Of a stretch of DNA of 64,000 bases, positions 26,085 through 35,600 are shown piece after piece; position 1 is the stretch's first letter; each line of letters opens with the position of its first letter. The DNA is from Chryseosolibacter sp044507775. Its GTDB lineage: Bacteria; Bacteroidota; Bacteroidia; Cytophagales; Cyclobacteriaceae. The DNA lies in NCBI GenBank assembly GCA_044507775.1, contig JBIQIY010000005.1, positions 1 through 64,000 on the forward strand, written 5' to 3'. Position numbers and translations under genes: made by a program. The notes under the pieces are model-generated. The model did not search any database, was not told the DNA's origin, and saw only the letters and a program-made list of their open reading frames with translations.

Positions 26085-27647
26085 ATGCGGACGCTTGTTG
26101 CTATACTCCTGTTGGTTTTTGTTGGCTACGCTTTCCTCAGTGTAGAGGATCGTGAGCCGCAAACAAACGGGACGTCGAATCGCAAGCGGCCCGTGATGGA
26201 AGAATTTATTGGCGCAAATTCATTTATAGACGATCCTATTGGAGTCATTAGAGCTGTTGGTTTTGTTCGCGAGTATCACGACTGGAGGTGGGACGAAGGG
26301 GGAAGTGTTCCGTATGAGGGATACCCGAACAATGCAATTAAGTGGGCTCCCAGCTACGGATCCATGGGCGGGTGGAACTTCGACAAGTACTACAAGAAGC
26401 TGAAGGATGAGGGAATAGGAGTATCCCCCGTAACACAGGGTGCGCCACCCTGGTTGCAGGGCGGACCTCACTTCAATGCCAACCACAAGCCTTTAACAAC
26501 AAAAGGGGCATCCGCGACGAATCCTGCTTCATACGCGGCCAAGGCGCATCACATGTATCAATACGCTGCGAGGTACGGCAGAACCACGGTGCCCGAACAT
26601 TTACTGACTCTTGCCGACGATCAGCCCCGCGTTACGGGCTTGGGACTGGTGAACTATTTGGAGGACTGGAATGAACCCAACCGCTACTGGCAAGGCCGCG
26701 ACGCCATGTTCTTGCCCGAGGAGTACGCGGCTATGGCCAGCGCAGATTATGATGGACATTGCGGAACATTGAAAGGCGGAACCTTTGGCGTCAAAAACGC
26801 AGACCCTACCATGAAGCTTGTCATGGGGGGCATAGCAGGATTGGATATCAACTGGATCATTGCAGTGAGGAAATGGTTCACGGAAAACAGACGCGACAAG
26901 AAATTTGCCGCCGACGTAATAAACGTCCATCATTATGCCTGGAAAAATGGCAAGAACTGGCAAGGGGGTGGTCCCGCGAGAAGTCCCGAAGAAGACAATT
27001 TCCGCGACCGCATGGAAGTTTTTACGCTCTATCGCGACAAGTATCTTCCGGATGTTGAAGTGTGGGTCTCCGAGTTTGGTTGGGACACACATCCTGAATC
27101 GGCTCTGGCTGCACCCTCCATCGGTCCGTTCGATACGCAGGAGGTTCAGGGTCAGTGGCTGGTCCGAGCGTATCTTGCCTTCGCTGCTGCAGGTGTAGAC
27201 AAAGCCCAAATGTATATGCTGCGCGACGTTGCACCTTCGAGCAAGGGGTGGTTTAACACCTGCGGGCTTGTAGGAGCCAAGGGCGACTGGAAACGCAAAA
27301 AGTCGTGGTATTATGTATATACACTGAAGAGCGTGCTGACCGGGCTCAGCTTCATGAGCGATATCGATGTTTCAGACTCGCGAATCCTGGCTTATAAATT
27401 CGGCAATGATCAGGGTAAGGAGGTATATGTCGTGTGGGCAGGAACCCGTGAGAACTACGAACATCCCGGGTTTTCAATTTCCGTCCCGAAGAACTCCAAG
27501 TCTGCTACGCTCGTAAAAATGGAAGTGGGCAGCACAACGGGCGTTGAAGAACCCCTGAAAATTGAAAACGGAGAAGTCAGGATTGACGTCTCGGAACGCC
27601 CGGTATTTGTTGTAATCAACAACGGCAAAGCCGAGTCTGGATTATAG
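26085..27647 (+). CDS. Clan-A glycoside hydrolase, membrane-anchored or secreted
   Basis: A 520-residue protein with an N-terminal hydrophobic segment (residues 4-19) acting as signal or anchor, then a (beta/alpha)8 hydrolase. The acid/base is Glu197 in DWNEPNR and the nucleophile is Glu330 in VSEFGWDTH, the strand-4/strand-7 pair of clan A. A short beta domain forms the C-terminus. The family could be GH39-like or a relative; the substrate is unknown. In EPS clusters such hydrolases trim or release the polymer in the periplasm. It overlaps the convergent sulfotransferase gene by six bases. Confidence 0.84.
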   Translation: MRTLVAILLLVFVGYAFLSVEDREPQTNGTSNRKRPVMEEFIGANSFIDDPIGVIRAVGFVREYHDWRWDEGGSVPYEGYPNNAIKWAPSYGSMGGWNFDKYYKKLKDEGIGVSPVTQGAPPWLQGGPHFNANHKPLTTKGASATNPASYAAKAHHMYQYAARYGRTTVPEHLLTLADDQPRVTGLGLVNYLEDWNEPNRYWQGRDAMFLPEEYAAMASADYDGHCGTLKGGTFGVKNADPTMKLVMGGIAGLDINWIIAVRKWFTENRRDKKFAADVINVHHYAWKNGKNWQGGGPARSPEEDNFRDRMEVFTLYRDKYLPDVEVWVSEFGWDTHPESALAAPSIGPFDTQEVQGQWLVRAYLAFAAAGVDKAQMYMLRDVAPSSKGWFNTCGLVGAKGDWKRKKSWYYVYTLKSVLTGLSFMSDIDVSDSRILAYKFGNDQGKEVYVVWAGTRENYEHPGFSISVPKNSKSATLVKMEVGSTTGVEEPLKIENGEVRIDVSERPVFVVINNGKAESGL

Positions 27648-28589
27648 CCACTTCGACAGGTCCTTGTCGATCAGACTCTGCAACTTCAAGGTTTCTTCAC
27701 GGAACTCGTCTTTCAGCGCTTTCGCTGTCGCCGGATCCAATGTCATTTTTACAAGGTTCTTCTCCAGTATCTTTCTCCCTATCTCTTGTCTCTTTTTAGC
27801 AGGGATGACAGCCCTGACGAGAGGGCGGATGAAGTTTCGCAGCGGATGACCCTCCCAAAGGAATTCGTGCAGCCATGCCGACCGGGGTTTGCCGGATACG
27901 TTGTACCGGGTTGCCGTGTCCTGCACCACATAATCGCTGCTGACATCAAGAAATTCGAATATCTCCTGCAGTGTTGCGTGAGTATTCTTTGCCAGTTCCT
28001 CATTCAAAATCACCTTGACGTCAGTAAACGAATCTTTGAAAGCCTTGACGGGATCGTAATAGTGACTTACACTCCTGTAGTGGTAAATTAATTCATAATT
28101 CGCTTTGATCCTTTCAGGTTCTGCCAGCAACGCATCTTCAAAGGGGAGTGATTCACGGCCATCCCGGACCAGGTGCTGGTACGCGGAAAAAGCTCGCTTT
28201 ACGGGATCTCTCAGGATCAGGATAATCTTGGGATCACCGAGATATTGCTTTATCAAAGGTATGGTGTGCTTGTAGAAGTACAGTGTATCAGCGCTCGATT
28301 CACCCACTGCTTTGAAGCCTGACGCGTTTTCAAAAAGCGCTTTGTACTGATCGAAGTTTTTGACACACCATTTTTCGACGCGATAGTCCTTTGGACCACC
28401 CAGCGGGAAGCTCATGAACTGGCTTGAAAAGAACCTGGGTTCTTTGCGTTTGCTCATGAAGATCTCGGGATGCTGTGCAAGGTGGACATGCAGCGAGGAC
28501 GTTCCACACTTGGCGGATCCGGCAATGAGAAAATTTGGAAGTATCACCCCGTTGGAAATTTCTTTTATCTCTACGTTACTTGCATTCAT
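27642..28589 (-). CDS. Sulfotransferase-domain protein
   Basis: A 315-residue PAPS-dependent sulfotransferase. The 5'-phosphosulfate loop is IAGSAKCGTSSLH and the 3'-phosphate motif is ILRDPVKRAFSAYQH, both close to heparan N-deacetylase/sulfotransferase-like and bacterial polysaccharide sulfotransferases. It would place sulfate esters on the EPS or on a glycolipid in the cytosol. I choose the ATG at 28589, which overlaps the end of the preceding propeller gene by 14 bases; a GTG 14 codons upstream is less likely. It is the last of four overlapping or near-touching minus-strand genes. Confidence 0.9.
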   Translation of the reverse strand: MNASNVEIKEISNGVILPNFLIAGSAKCGTSSLHVHLAQHPEIFMSKRKEPRFFSSQFMSFPLGGPKDYRVEKWCVKNFDQYKALFENASGFKAVGESSADTLYFYKHTIPLIKQYLGDPKIILILRDPVKRAFSAYQHLVRDGRESLPFEDALLAEPERIKANYELIYHYRSVSHYYDPVKAFKDSFTDVKVILNEELAKNTHATLQEIFEFLDVSSDYVVQDTATRYNVSGKPRSAWLHEFLWEGHPLRNFIRPLVRAVIPAKKRQEIGRKILEKNLVKMTLDPATAKALKDEFREETLKLQSLIDKDLSKWL

Positions 28590-29466
28590 CAGATAAATCG
28601 TTTGGTAATTTGTATGTGTAGATACAACCACCCAGCACCCCAGCTGTGAGCTCGTCTGTTATATACAGCTCTGTGTTCGAGGTGAAGCAAATTCCCTCTT
28701 TTTGGCTGAAGTGGTTAAAGTTAATCACTTTCTTTTTCCCTTTGAAGAACTGGTCGCCGGGGAAACAATGAAAGATCCACGCACGGTCGTGGGAGAGCAA
28801 GGCCAGCTGTTTACCGTCGGGACTCATGGCTGCACCGGTAACCCAGGTCTGCAACATCGGTCCGGGCCCCAGGTACACACTGTCGATCAGCTCCGCCGTA
28901 TGATCGCCAGGGGTAGCTGGAAGTTTGTACATCTTACAAATCCCGGTGTAAGGCTGCGTGCGGTTCTTGCTGAACAGATACAAGTTGCCGTTGAATGCGA
29001 CCATAGCATCCATATCAAACGTCTGATTTGAAGGAGGCGGAGGAAATGCGGTCTGATCTTCATATTGAAACTTGATGATCTCTGCCGTTATGATCGGCTT
29101 GTCTATTTTCGACGGGGGGGGAATCTTATATATTTTTAAATTTTGCCTGTTGTTGAAATTGTTTCCGAAATCTCCGACGTAGAAGTTACCATCTTCATCT
29201 TTCGCGATATCTTCCCATCCACGGTTCAGGTTGTTGAGGTGGATGGCCCGCGTTAGTTCTCCTTTTACGTTTATGCCATACACGACGGGCTTGTTGCTGT
29301 CGACCACGGTCCAGAACGTGTCCGGTGCTGTGTATTCCAATGCTGAAGATTCCTTCAGGATTTTGGGGAGAGTGCCCGTTCTTATCAATTCTCCGGTTTG
29401 GGCTGACGCAACGGTGGAGAGGAACAAAAGTCCGGATAACCAACATATGAAGCGTGAACGTTTCAT
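28576..29466 (-). CDS. Secreted beta-propeller protein
   Basis: A 296-residue protein with a clear signal peptide (KRSRFICWLSGLLFLSTVASA). It has repeated four-stranded blades with motifs such as WTVVDSNKPVVYGI, GWEDIAKDEDGNFYVGDFGNN and AAMSPDGKQLALLSHDRA. This resembles the widespread WEDIA/GDFGNN propeller family of unknown function. I start at the ATG 29466, whose ATGA overlaps the stop of the GT87-like gene; an upstream in-frame start would lose the signal. Secreted propellers in EPS loci may bind the polymer, but that is inference. Confidence 0.8.
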   Translation of the reverse strand: MKRSRFICWLSGLLFLSTVASAQTGELIRTGTLPKILKESSALEYTAPDTFWTVVDSNKPVVYGINVKGELTRAIHLNNLNRGWEDIAKDEDGNFYVGDFGNNFNNRQNLKIYKIPPPSKIDKPIITAEIIKFQYEDQTAFPPPPSNQTFDMDAMVAFNGNLYLFSKNRTQPYTGICKMYKLPATPGDHTAELIDSVYLGPGPMLQTWVTGAAMSPDGKQLALLSHDRAWIFHCFPGDQFFKGKKKVINFNHFSQKEGICFTSNTELYITDELTAGVLGGCIYTYKLPNDLSDECK

Positions 29467-30755
29467 GTCGCCTGAATCGGATGTGCTTTTTGATTGATTT
29501 GATTGTAAGCGATGAACCATAGTGCGACTACCGCGAATAGTTTAATGGAAATAAACCAGTTGAGACTGGGTTTATAAAAGAACTCCAGTCCGTAAGGGAA
29601 ATCTACGGAGATAATTATCAGGGCGACCACCGCGATCAATGTAACTCGTGATACTGTTTGTTTTGCCAAGGTAACCACCAGTGGAATGATTGCCGGCAGT
29701 AGGAAGACCATGTGGTGTGCCCATGACCAGGGTGCTATCAGGAACATCGTGAACAGGTAGAGACCAAACTCGTTGTGGGAGAAGGGTCTACCGGAATGTT
29801 GTGATTGGGTATAACTGGTCCTGAAGGTAAAAAAGAGCAGCGCGCCGGCGCTCAGATAGTAAAAAATCTGTGAGAGTGCCGGAAGAGCTATCACTGGTGA
29901 GGTCCAGTCGTTTGCAGTAAAGAGGCGCGAAAAGAAGCCATTCAGGCTGATGTTGAACGGGAATCCTACGCTAATGAATTTGATTGCCGAGCCGTGGCCA
30001 GACATGCTTGCAAGCAGGTTGTACCATCCTGTCCAGACTTCCGGTTGAAGGATCAACAGGCTCATCAGTGAGAACACCGTTACCCAGGCGCCAAACCAGA
30101 GGATAACCGCGATCCGCCTGTTGAAGAGGAAATAGAACAGTAGAAGGGCCGGATACAGTTTTAGAAGAAAGGCGATCGTCAACAATCCACCGATCCAGAA
30201 ATTGTCTTTGCCTGTGGGGTCGGGCTTTGAAGCGAGCCACCATACACCGTACAGACAAAGGGTGATGACGAGGTTTACCTGTCCGTGGCTGATAGTCTCT
30301 ATCAACGGCCCAAACATAAAAAAGAAGACCGTAAAGATAAGTTTGTCGTACAGCGAATCAATTCCAAAACGCGCGCGAAGGATTCGCAATGAGAATATAA
30401 AGAGAGCGATTGCACACAAGTGATTGCCTGCAAGGGCAAAAGCTTTTGCGACCGGGAAACTCATGAGGCTGAGTGGGTAGAACAGAATGAGGCTTGGTGG
30501 CGGATAGATGTAGGGATACACCGGACTGTCATTTGTTTCTTTTTTGAAGTCCTCCAGCAATTCCAATCTGTAGGGAGATTCCTGCTTTTCAAATGTGATT
30601 TTAGCACCCGCGTAGAACGATGGGAAATCGATCAGCGATGTCTTGAAATATTTAAAGCCATGTTGATAAAGAAAAGTGGATATCAGTATGGCGCAAATCG
30701 CGAGGAAAAGAAGCGACTTGGGGTGGTTGATCTGTTCCTTCAGGGATGTCGTCAT
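29463..30755 (-). CDS. GT87-family (DUF2029) membrane glycosyltransferase
   Basis: A 430-residue protein with ten or more membrane helices. The first periplasmic loop has DFPSFYAGAKI, ESPYRLE and YPYIYPPPSLILFYPLS, the signature of GT87/DUF2029 GT-C transferases, whose known members are PimE and the arabinofuranosyltransferase AftC of mycobacteria. Such enzymes use polyprenyl-phosphate sugars on the periplasmic side. The start is ATG 30755 (a GTG one codon up is possible). It is seven bases from the preceding GT-C gene and overlaps the next gene by four, so it is in an operon. A decaprenyl-phosphoribose-type synthase is present at 15832-16704. Confidence 0.87.
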   Translation of the reverse strand: MTTSLKEQINHPKSLLFLAICAILISTFLYQHGFKYFKTSLIDFPSFYAGAKITFEKQESPYRLELLEDFKKETNDSPVYPYIYPPPSLILFYPLSLMSFPVAKAFALAGNHLCAIALFIFSLRILRARFGIDSLYDKLIFTVFFFMFGPLIETISHGQVNLVITLCLYGVWWLASKPDPTGKDNFWIGGLLTIAFLLKLYPALLLFYFLFNRRIAVILWFGAWVTVFSLMSLLILQPEVWTGWYNLLASMSGHGSAIKFISVGFPFNISLNGFFSRLFTANDWTSPVIALPALSQIFYYLSAGALLFFTFRTSYTQSQHSGRPFSHNEFGLYLFTMFLIAPWSWAHHMVFLLPAIIPLVVTLAKQTVSRVTLIAVVALIIISVDFPYGLEFFYKPSLNWFISIKLFAVVALWFIAYNQINQKAHPIQAT

Positions 30756-30762
30756 CACGATG

Positions 30763-32391
30763 CTAATTCAAACCTGACTCGGCACGTTTTCGAACATATA
30801 CTTCAACCGAATCGGTTTTGTATCCGGTTGGCGCGATAAACTTGTCCTCCAGTACATATCCATTTTCCAGCGCACAATCGCGAACGGCGTACGGGAAGAA
30901 GTTATCAACATCCGGCATGTCCTCGAAAAGGATGAGATCGTATTGACCTTCGGCCACGCGATCGCAAAGCGTATTGACCTCGCGGTCAAAGAACGCTACC
31001 CCGCGGTGATACCACAGCGGAAAATCCTGCCCTGCCTCCGGGGCATATCCCAATTCATAAGCGAGGAAGGAGAGGTTGGACATATTCAGGACCCTGGGGG
31101 AGGGCTTGGCTACCTGCTCCAAAGTCTTGATTCGCTGAAGACCTTTCTCCGTGCCTTCCGGCAACTTGATCCTCCGAAGGGTTCGGAACTGAGAGCTCAC
31201 CCAATTGACCGGCTCATCCTTCACGGCATTTTCGTCTGCTGCCCATGTATGCTTGGAGACGACGTTAGCAGGCGGAGGGGCCAGTACACTGGGTATAACA
31301 CTCGCAAAAATTCGCTGGGTATATTTCCAGTAGTTTTCCGAGCGCCAGATGAAAATAAGAGCAAGAAACATGACTGCAATCCAGGCGCGCTGTAGTTCGA
31401 CCGCAGGGGCGATGGCAAACAGGAGAAATGCAAAGCCGAATGCGTGATAGTAATGACTTGTTGTGGCCGGACTGAAGCTGGTCACCTGAATGATCGCTGC
31501 CTGCACGAGTATTCCCAACGTGAGTGCTGCATAGAGGACGAACGTTTTGCTTTCTTTGATTGCTTCACGGGAATTCAAGCGCATTACAGCCGCGACAACG
31601 ATGACGATTGCATAGAATTTAATCCAGATCGACTCTTCAAAAAACGAGGTGAGAAAATCGAGCGCATTGATGCGGCTGAAGTGCGGAGGTTGGCCATGGT
31701 TGAACCAATAGCCAAAATCATATTGAAGCAGTGGTCCGATCAATATCGCCAGCGTTACAACATAAGCGCCAGCAAACAGCAGGATAGTTTTGAATTTGCG
31801 TTCATACAAGAAATCGATCAATAGCAGCGCTCCCACGAGTACGAGGGCAAGCCCTCCGCCGTCCTGCTTTGTAAAAAAACTGAGCGCTGCGAAGAATGCA
31901 CTTACGATGATGGTGAGCACCGACCGTTTTATCAGAATATGCCGGACTACCGTAGCGAGGCCAATCAGCTCAAATACGAATACGGTGTGATTATACCAGG
32001 GCCAGAAGTTTACAATCACAAAGGTAAGACAGAAAACAACCAGGCTGAGAAACGTCGCCACTGCAGACAGGTTGAAAGAGCGGAGAATACTCCGGAAGGC
32101 GAGGAGGGAAAGTAAGTTTATGAACGCCTGCGCCAGCAGCAGGGAAAACATATAGGGCCCGAACACTTTGAAGAATATAAACGGAATCACCCAAAAGCCA
32201 TAGCAGAGGGGCAGTCCGAAATCTCTAAAAGGCACTTGGCCGAGGTACATCCGGTAAGCACCCTCCCAGGTAAGGAAAATGTTAACCCGGTAAGGTAATT
32301 GCAGGAGTAAAGGCAACGCGCAGAAAACTAGGATAAGCAGGCCTTCGGCGATCAGGACTTGTCGTTGGGTGAGATCTTTTTGAAATAGCAT
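30763..32391 (-). CDS. GT-C-fold membrane glycosyltransferase (GT39/ArnT-like)
   Basis: A 542-residue protein with about ten to eleven membrane helices and a soluble C-terminal region (about residues 380-542). The first loop, WEGAYRMYLGQVPFRDFG, resembles that of dolichyl/undecaprenyl-phosphate-mannose-type (PMT/ArnT) transferases, which hold catalytic acidic residues there. It would transfer a sugar from a polyprenyl-phosphate carrier at the periplasmic face. It is the first gene of the four-gene minus-strand operon with the GT87 protein, propeller and sulfotransferase. Confidence 0.8.
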   Translation of the reverse strand: MLFQKDLTQRQVLIAEGLLILVFCALPLLLQLPYRVNIFLTWEGAYRMYLGQVPFRDFGLPLCYGFWVIPFIFFKVFGPYMFSLLLAQAFINLLSLLAFRSILRSFNLSAVATFLSLVVFCLTFVIVNFWPWYNHTVFVFELIGLATVVRHILIKRSVLTIIVSAFFAALSFFTKQDGGGLALVLVGALLLIDFLYERKFKTILLFAGAYVVTLAILIGPLLQYDFGYWFNHGQPPHFSRINALDFLTSFFEESIWIKFYAIVIVVAAVMRLNSREAIKESKTFVLYAALTLGILVQAAIIQVTSFSPATTSHYYHAFGFAFLLFAIAPAVELQRAWIAVMFLALIFIWRSENYWKYTQRIFASVIPSVLAPPPANVVSKHTWAADENAVKDEPVNWVSSQFRTLRRIKLPEGTEKGLQRIKTLEQVAKPSPRVLNMSNLSFLAYELGYAPEAGQDFPLWYHRGVAFFDREVNTLCDRVAEGQYDLILFEDMPDVDNFFPYAVRDCALENGYVLEDKFIAPTGYKTDSVEVYVRKRAESGLN

Positions 32392-32608
32392 TAGGACGTG
32401 GGGTACAAGTGGGACTATAATTTATTAACGAGTAATCTAAAACAGCGATCCAGTGATGACACGGATCAAAAATTAGGCGAAATATACTTACTTTGTTTCG
32501 AACGTCTTTTAGGCGCCGGTCAAAAAGCGGCAACACTCCTCAGGCGTACACTAGCCATAAGGTTGTAAATTTTCTGCTCCGCCAGGATTTAAACGACGCC
32601 GCACAAGG

Positions 32609-35600
32609 TCATTCTTTCACAAATTTTCTGATCACGCGCTGACCGTTGATATTTACGGATATCAGATAATAGCCCGAGCTCATATCTTCGACGTTGACAG
32701 TTATGCCCTCTGAGCTGTTATATCCGGTGAATTCTTTCATGATGTGTCCCTGAGCGCTATAGATGGCCACGCCGACCGGTTGGCCGAGCAACACGTAGGG
32801 TGGCATCGTAATATAAATAGCGCTGCGAGCCGGGTTCGGATGCACGTTCAGCTGTTTGTTGATATCACCTTCAACGCCGGTGACCAGGAACGCCACCGGT
32901 GCAGAAGTTGTCTGGCACATGCCATTATCAACACGAACGGAGTACGACCCGGCCTCCTCCGGTGTAAAAATATTTCCCGTAGCGCCGCTGATTTCAATTC
33001 CGTTCAATAGCCATTGGTTACCGGATGCGCTGCTCGATTCAAGACGAGTGGACGCGACGGTTATTTCCGGAATATCGAGCTGATTGACTTTAATGTTTAT
33101 CGCCACACGGTTACTTTCACAATTACCTTGCAACTGGCTCACATAGTAGCTTTGAGTTTTGAACATCGGCCCTACGGCAAGTTGACCCGTCGCATTCTCA
33201 GCGAGAGGCGCGCTGCTGTCACCTGACTCAAACCAGCGATACGTTCTGTCAGGAGCGGGCTGGTTGACCGAAAGCGTTACGTCGTCTCCCGCGCACACGG
33301 TTATGTCGTCAATCACCGGAGTTGTCGGCGTACTTAACGTTAGCTCGATGGGGTGAGTAAGAACGATTCCTGCACAGCCGGAAAACGCGGCTGTTGTAGC
33401 AAACGTATTCAGACCCTCTTTCACGCGGTCAAGTGGCATGAGGAACTCCATCGTCCCGCCCTGGCCGGTGAAGGATGTTATAACGTCTGACCCCGACATC
33501 ACCTGGTAGTTGGCTCCCCGTTGCGTGTTGGTAACGGTAATCACCGTACTTCCCTCCGGTGCGCAAACCTGATCTACGGTCGTGAATTCGAGTCCATCCA
33601 GTATTTGCGGCTTGGCAACCACCACTTCCATTCTTGATGCGCCGAAGGATCGGGCGTCTGAGGTAACACTAAAAGTATAGCGTGGTACTTCCTTCAGATC
33701 GATCGTTTTGGCCGTAAAATGGTCCACGAGTTTGATCTCAGCGTCAAAGGTGAAGCTTTCGATACTGCTCGCATCAAGCGTGTAGGTTCCGGCTGGTGTC
33801 CGTGACAGGTTCAGCGGGATAGTCGTCTCGCAGAAATCAAGTGGAAGACTGTTGATGGCGAGATCGATTCCATTGGCAACGCTCGTGACATCGAAATAAG
33901 AGTTTGGTCTGTTCACACCATCTTGTCGATCGAGAGGCTCATTTGAATATCCTTCGCTGAAGTGAATGAATGCGCGGTCGATCTGAGCACCTTTGGCAAG
34001 CGTGAACGTCAACACGTTGGTTGGCGCTGCCTGCTTGAAAATGACCGCAGCCGAGGCGTCATGTTTTCCGTTCTCAGAAACAGTAAGAGAAGGGGAGCCG
34101 TTGGTCGACTTCACCCAGAAGGACTGGCCCTGGGCAATCACGCCCAGGAATTCGGCGTCACCTACGCCGGCTTCATTGCTTGTGACAAAGCGGTCACCAC
34201 CGCTGTTGTTGTCGCGGACACTGACAGTTCCATTGATACCACTCTTGGTCCACCCTGATTCGGCCCATTTGATGGGAGAAGCGTACGGGTTTGCCAGCAG
34301 AGTCCATCCATCGTTCGGATCCTCTGAAGCTCCCGCGGGCAGTAGATCGTCAAAATTAAAGTCTCCCTGATACAGGGGTCCCGTCAGTTGCAGGACCTTC
34401 GCCGCGTTGCCATTCCAATCGTAGATCGAATAACCGCGGCCGATCTCAAGGGTGGCCTGGTTGCTTGTGGTTGGATAAGCTTGCCAGCCTGGCACCGTCG
34501 CCTCTTCATCGTAATAGAACATCGATGGCGCAGAAGATTGCGGGCTTGCGTTCGTGAAAGTTCCCGTGATCGGTATGTATTGCTGCCAATCTTCGACTGT
34601 CGTACCGGAGACAGGAGTTCCCAGGTAGCGATAGCGTTGGCCCTTCGGGTTCAGATAGCGCTGGAATTCCACGTTCCCCTCGATAGTGCCGGAGTTTTGG
34701 ATAGGTGCAACCCGTGCAGTAGATGTTTCATTTGAAAGGAGAACAAGGTTTCCGTTCGAATTCAGTGTTCCGTCTATCATCGTGACGACATCCCGAACAC
34801 CCACACGCGATCTGAGATTCACCGGACTCGTTTCGGATGTGTTGACGCTCAATGTTCCCACCATATTATTTGCGGGGTGAAAATACAGATTAGAACCGCG
34901 CGTGCTGGTCGTGGTTTGAATGGTCAGAGTACCTCCGTTCACAGATATCTGGCCCGTCTCATTGCCAGGGTTAATGGCGCCATCCCCCTGCAGGACAAGT
35001 TCGTTTTCGCCTAATGTAAGTGTACAACCATCTTGAATGAGAAGTCCACCGCCGTTCTCATTGCCCAACGTGATGGACGCAGATCCGACCTGGCCGGCAG
35101 TAATGGAAAGACTCGATCCGTTCGCTATTTCGAGCTGATTAAATACGAGATCCCTTTCCGTGGTGATCGTATATTCTACTCCGGAATTCACGATCAGTTT
35201 CGTGTTGGTCCCACTGATGGCAAACTCGTCGTCAATGGTAGCATTACCGGTCAATACAAAATATTGGTCGACATCGTCGAATGATGTGGCCGCCGTGCCG
35301 GTGCCGTCTTCATCCGTGTTCCAGTTCGCTGGGTTGGTGATCGGCGGAACTTGCGTCCAGTAGTACATCACACCGGCGCCGGTGAGAACCTGAAGCGGAG
35401 TACTGAAGTTGCTCATATTGTCTTTGGCATCCACGGCTCGCACGGTAAAATTATAGGTGGTCGTAGGAGAGAGCCCCGTGATAGAGGCTGCGTTGGAAGT
35501 AACGGCCATCTCGAACACATCGTCTTTGTATATCTGGTACTCCCACACGCCGACATTGTCGGAGGAGGCAGTCCAGGTGAGATTCAGTGATCCGCCTGTG

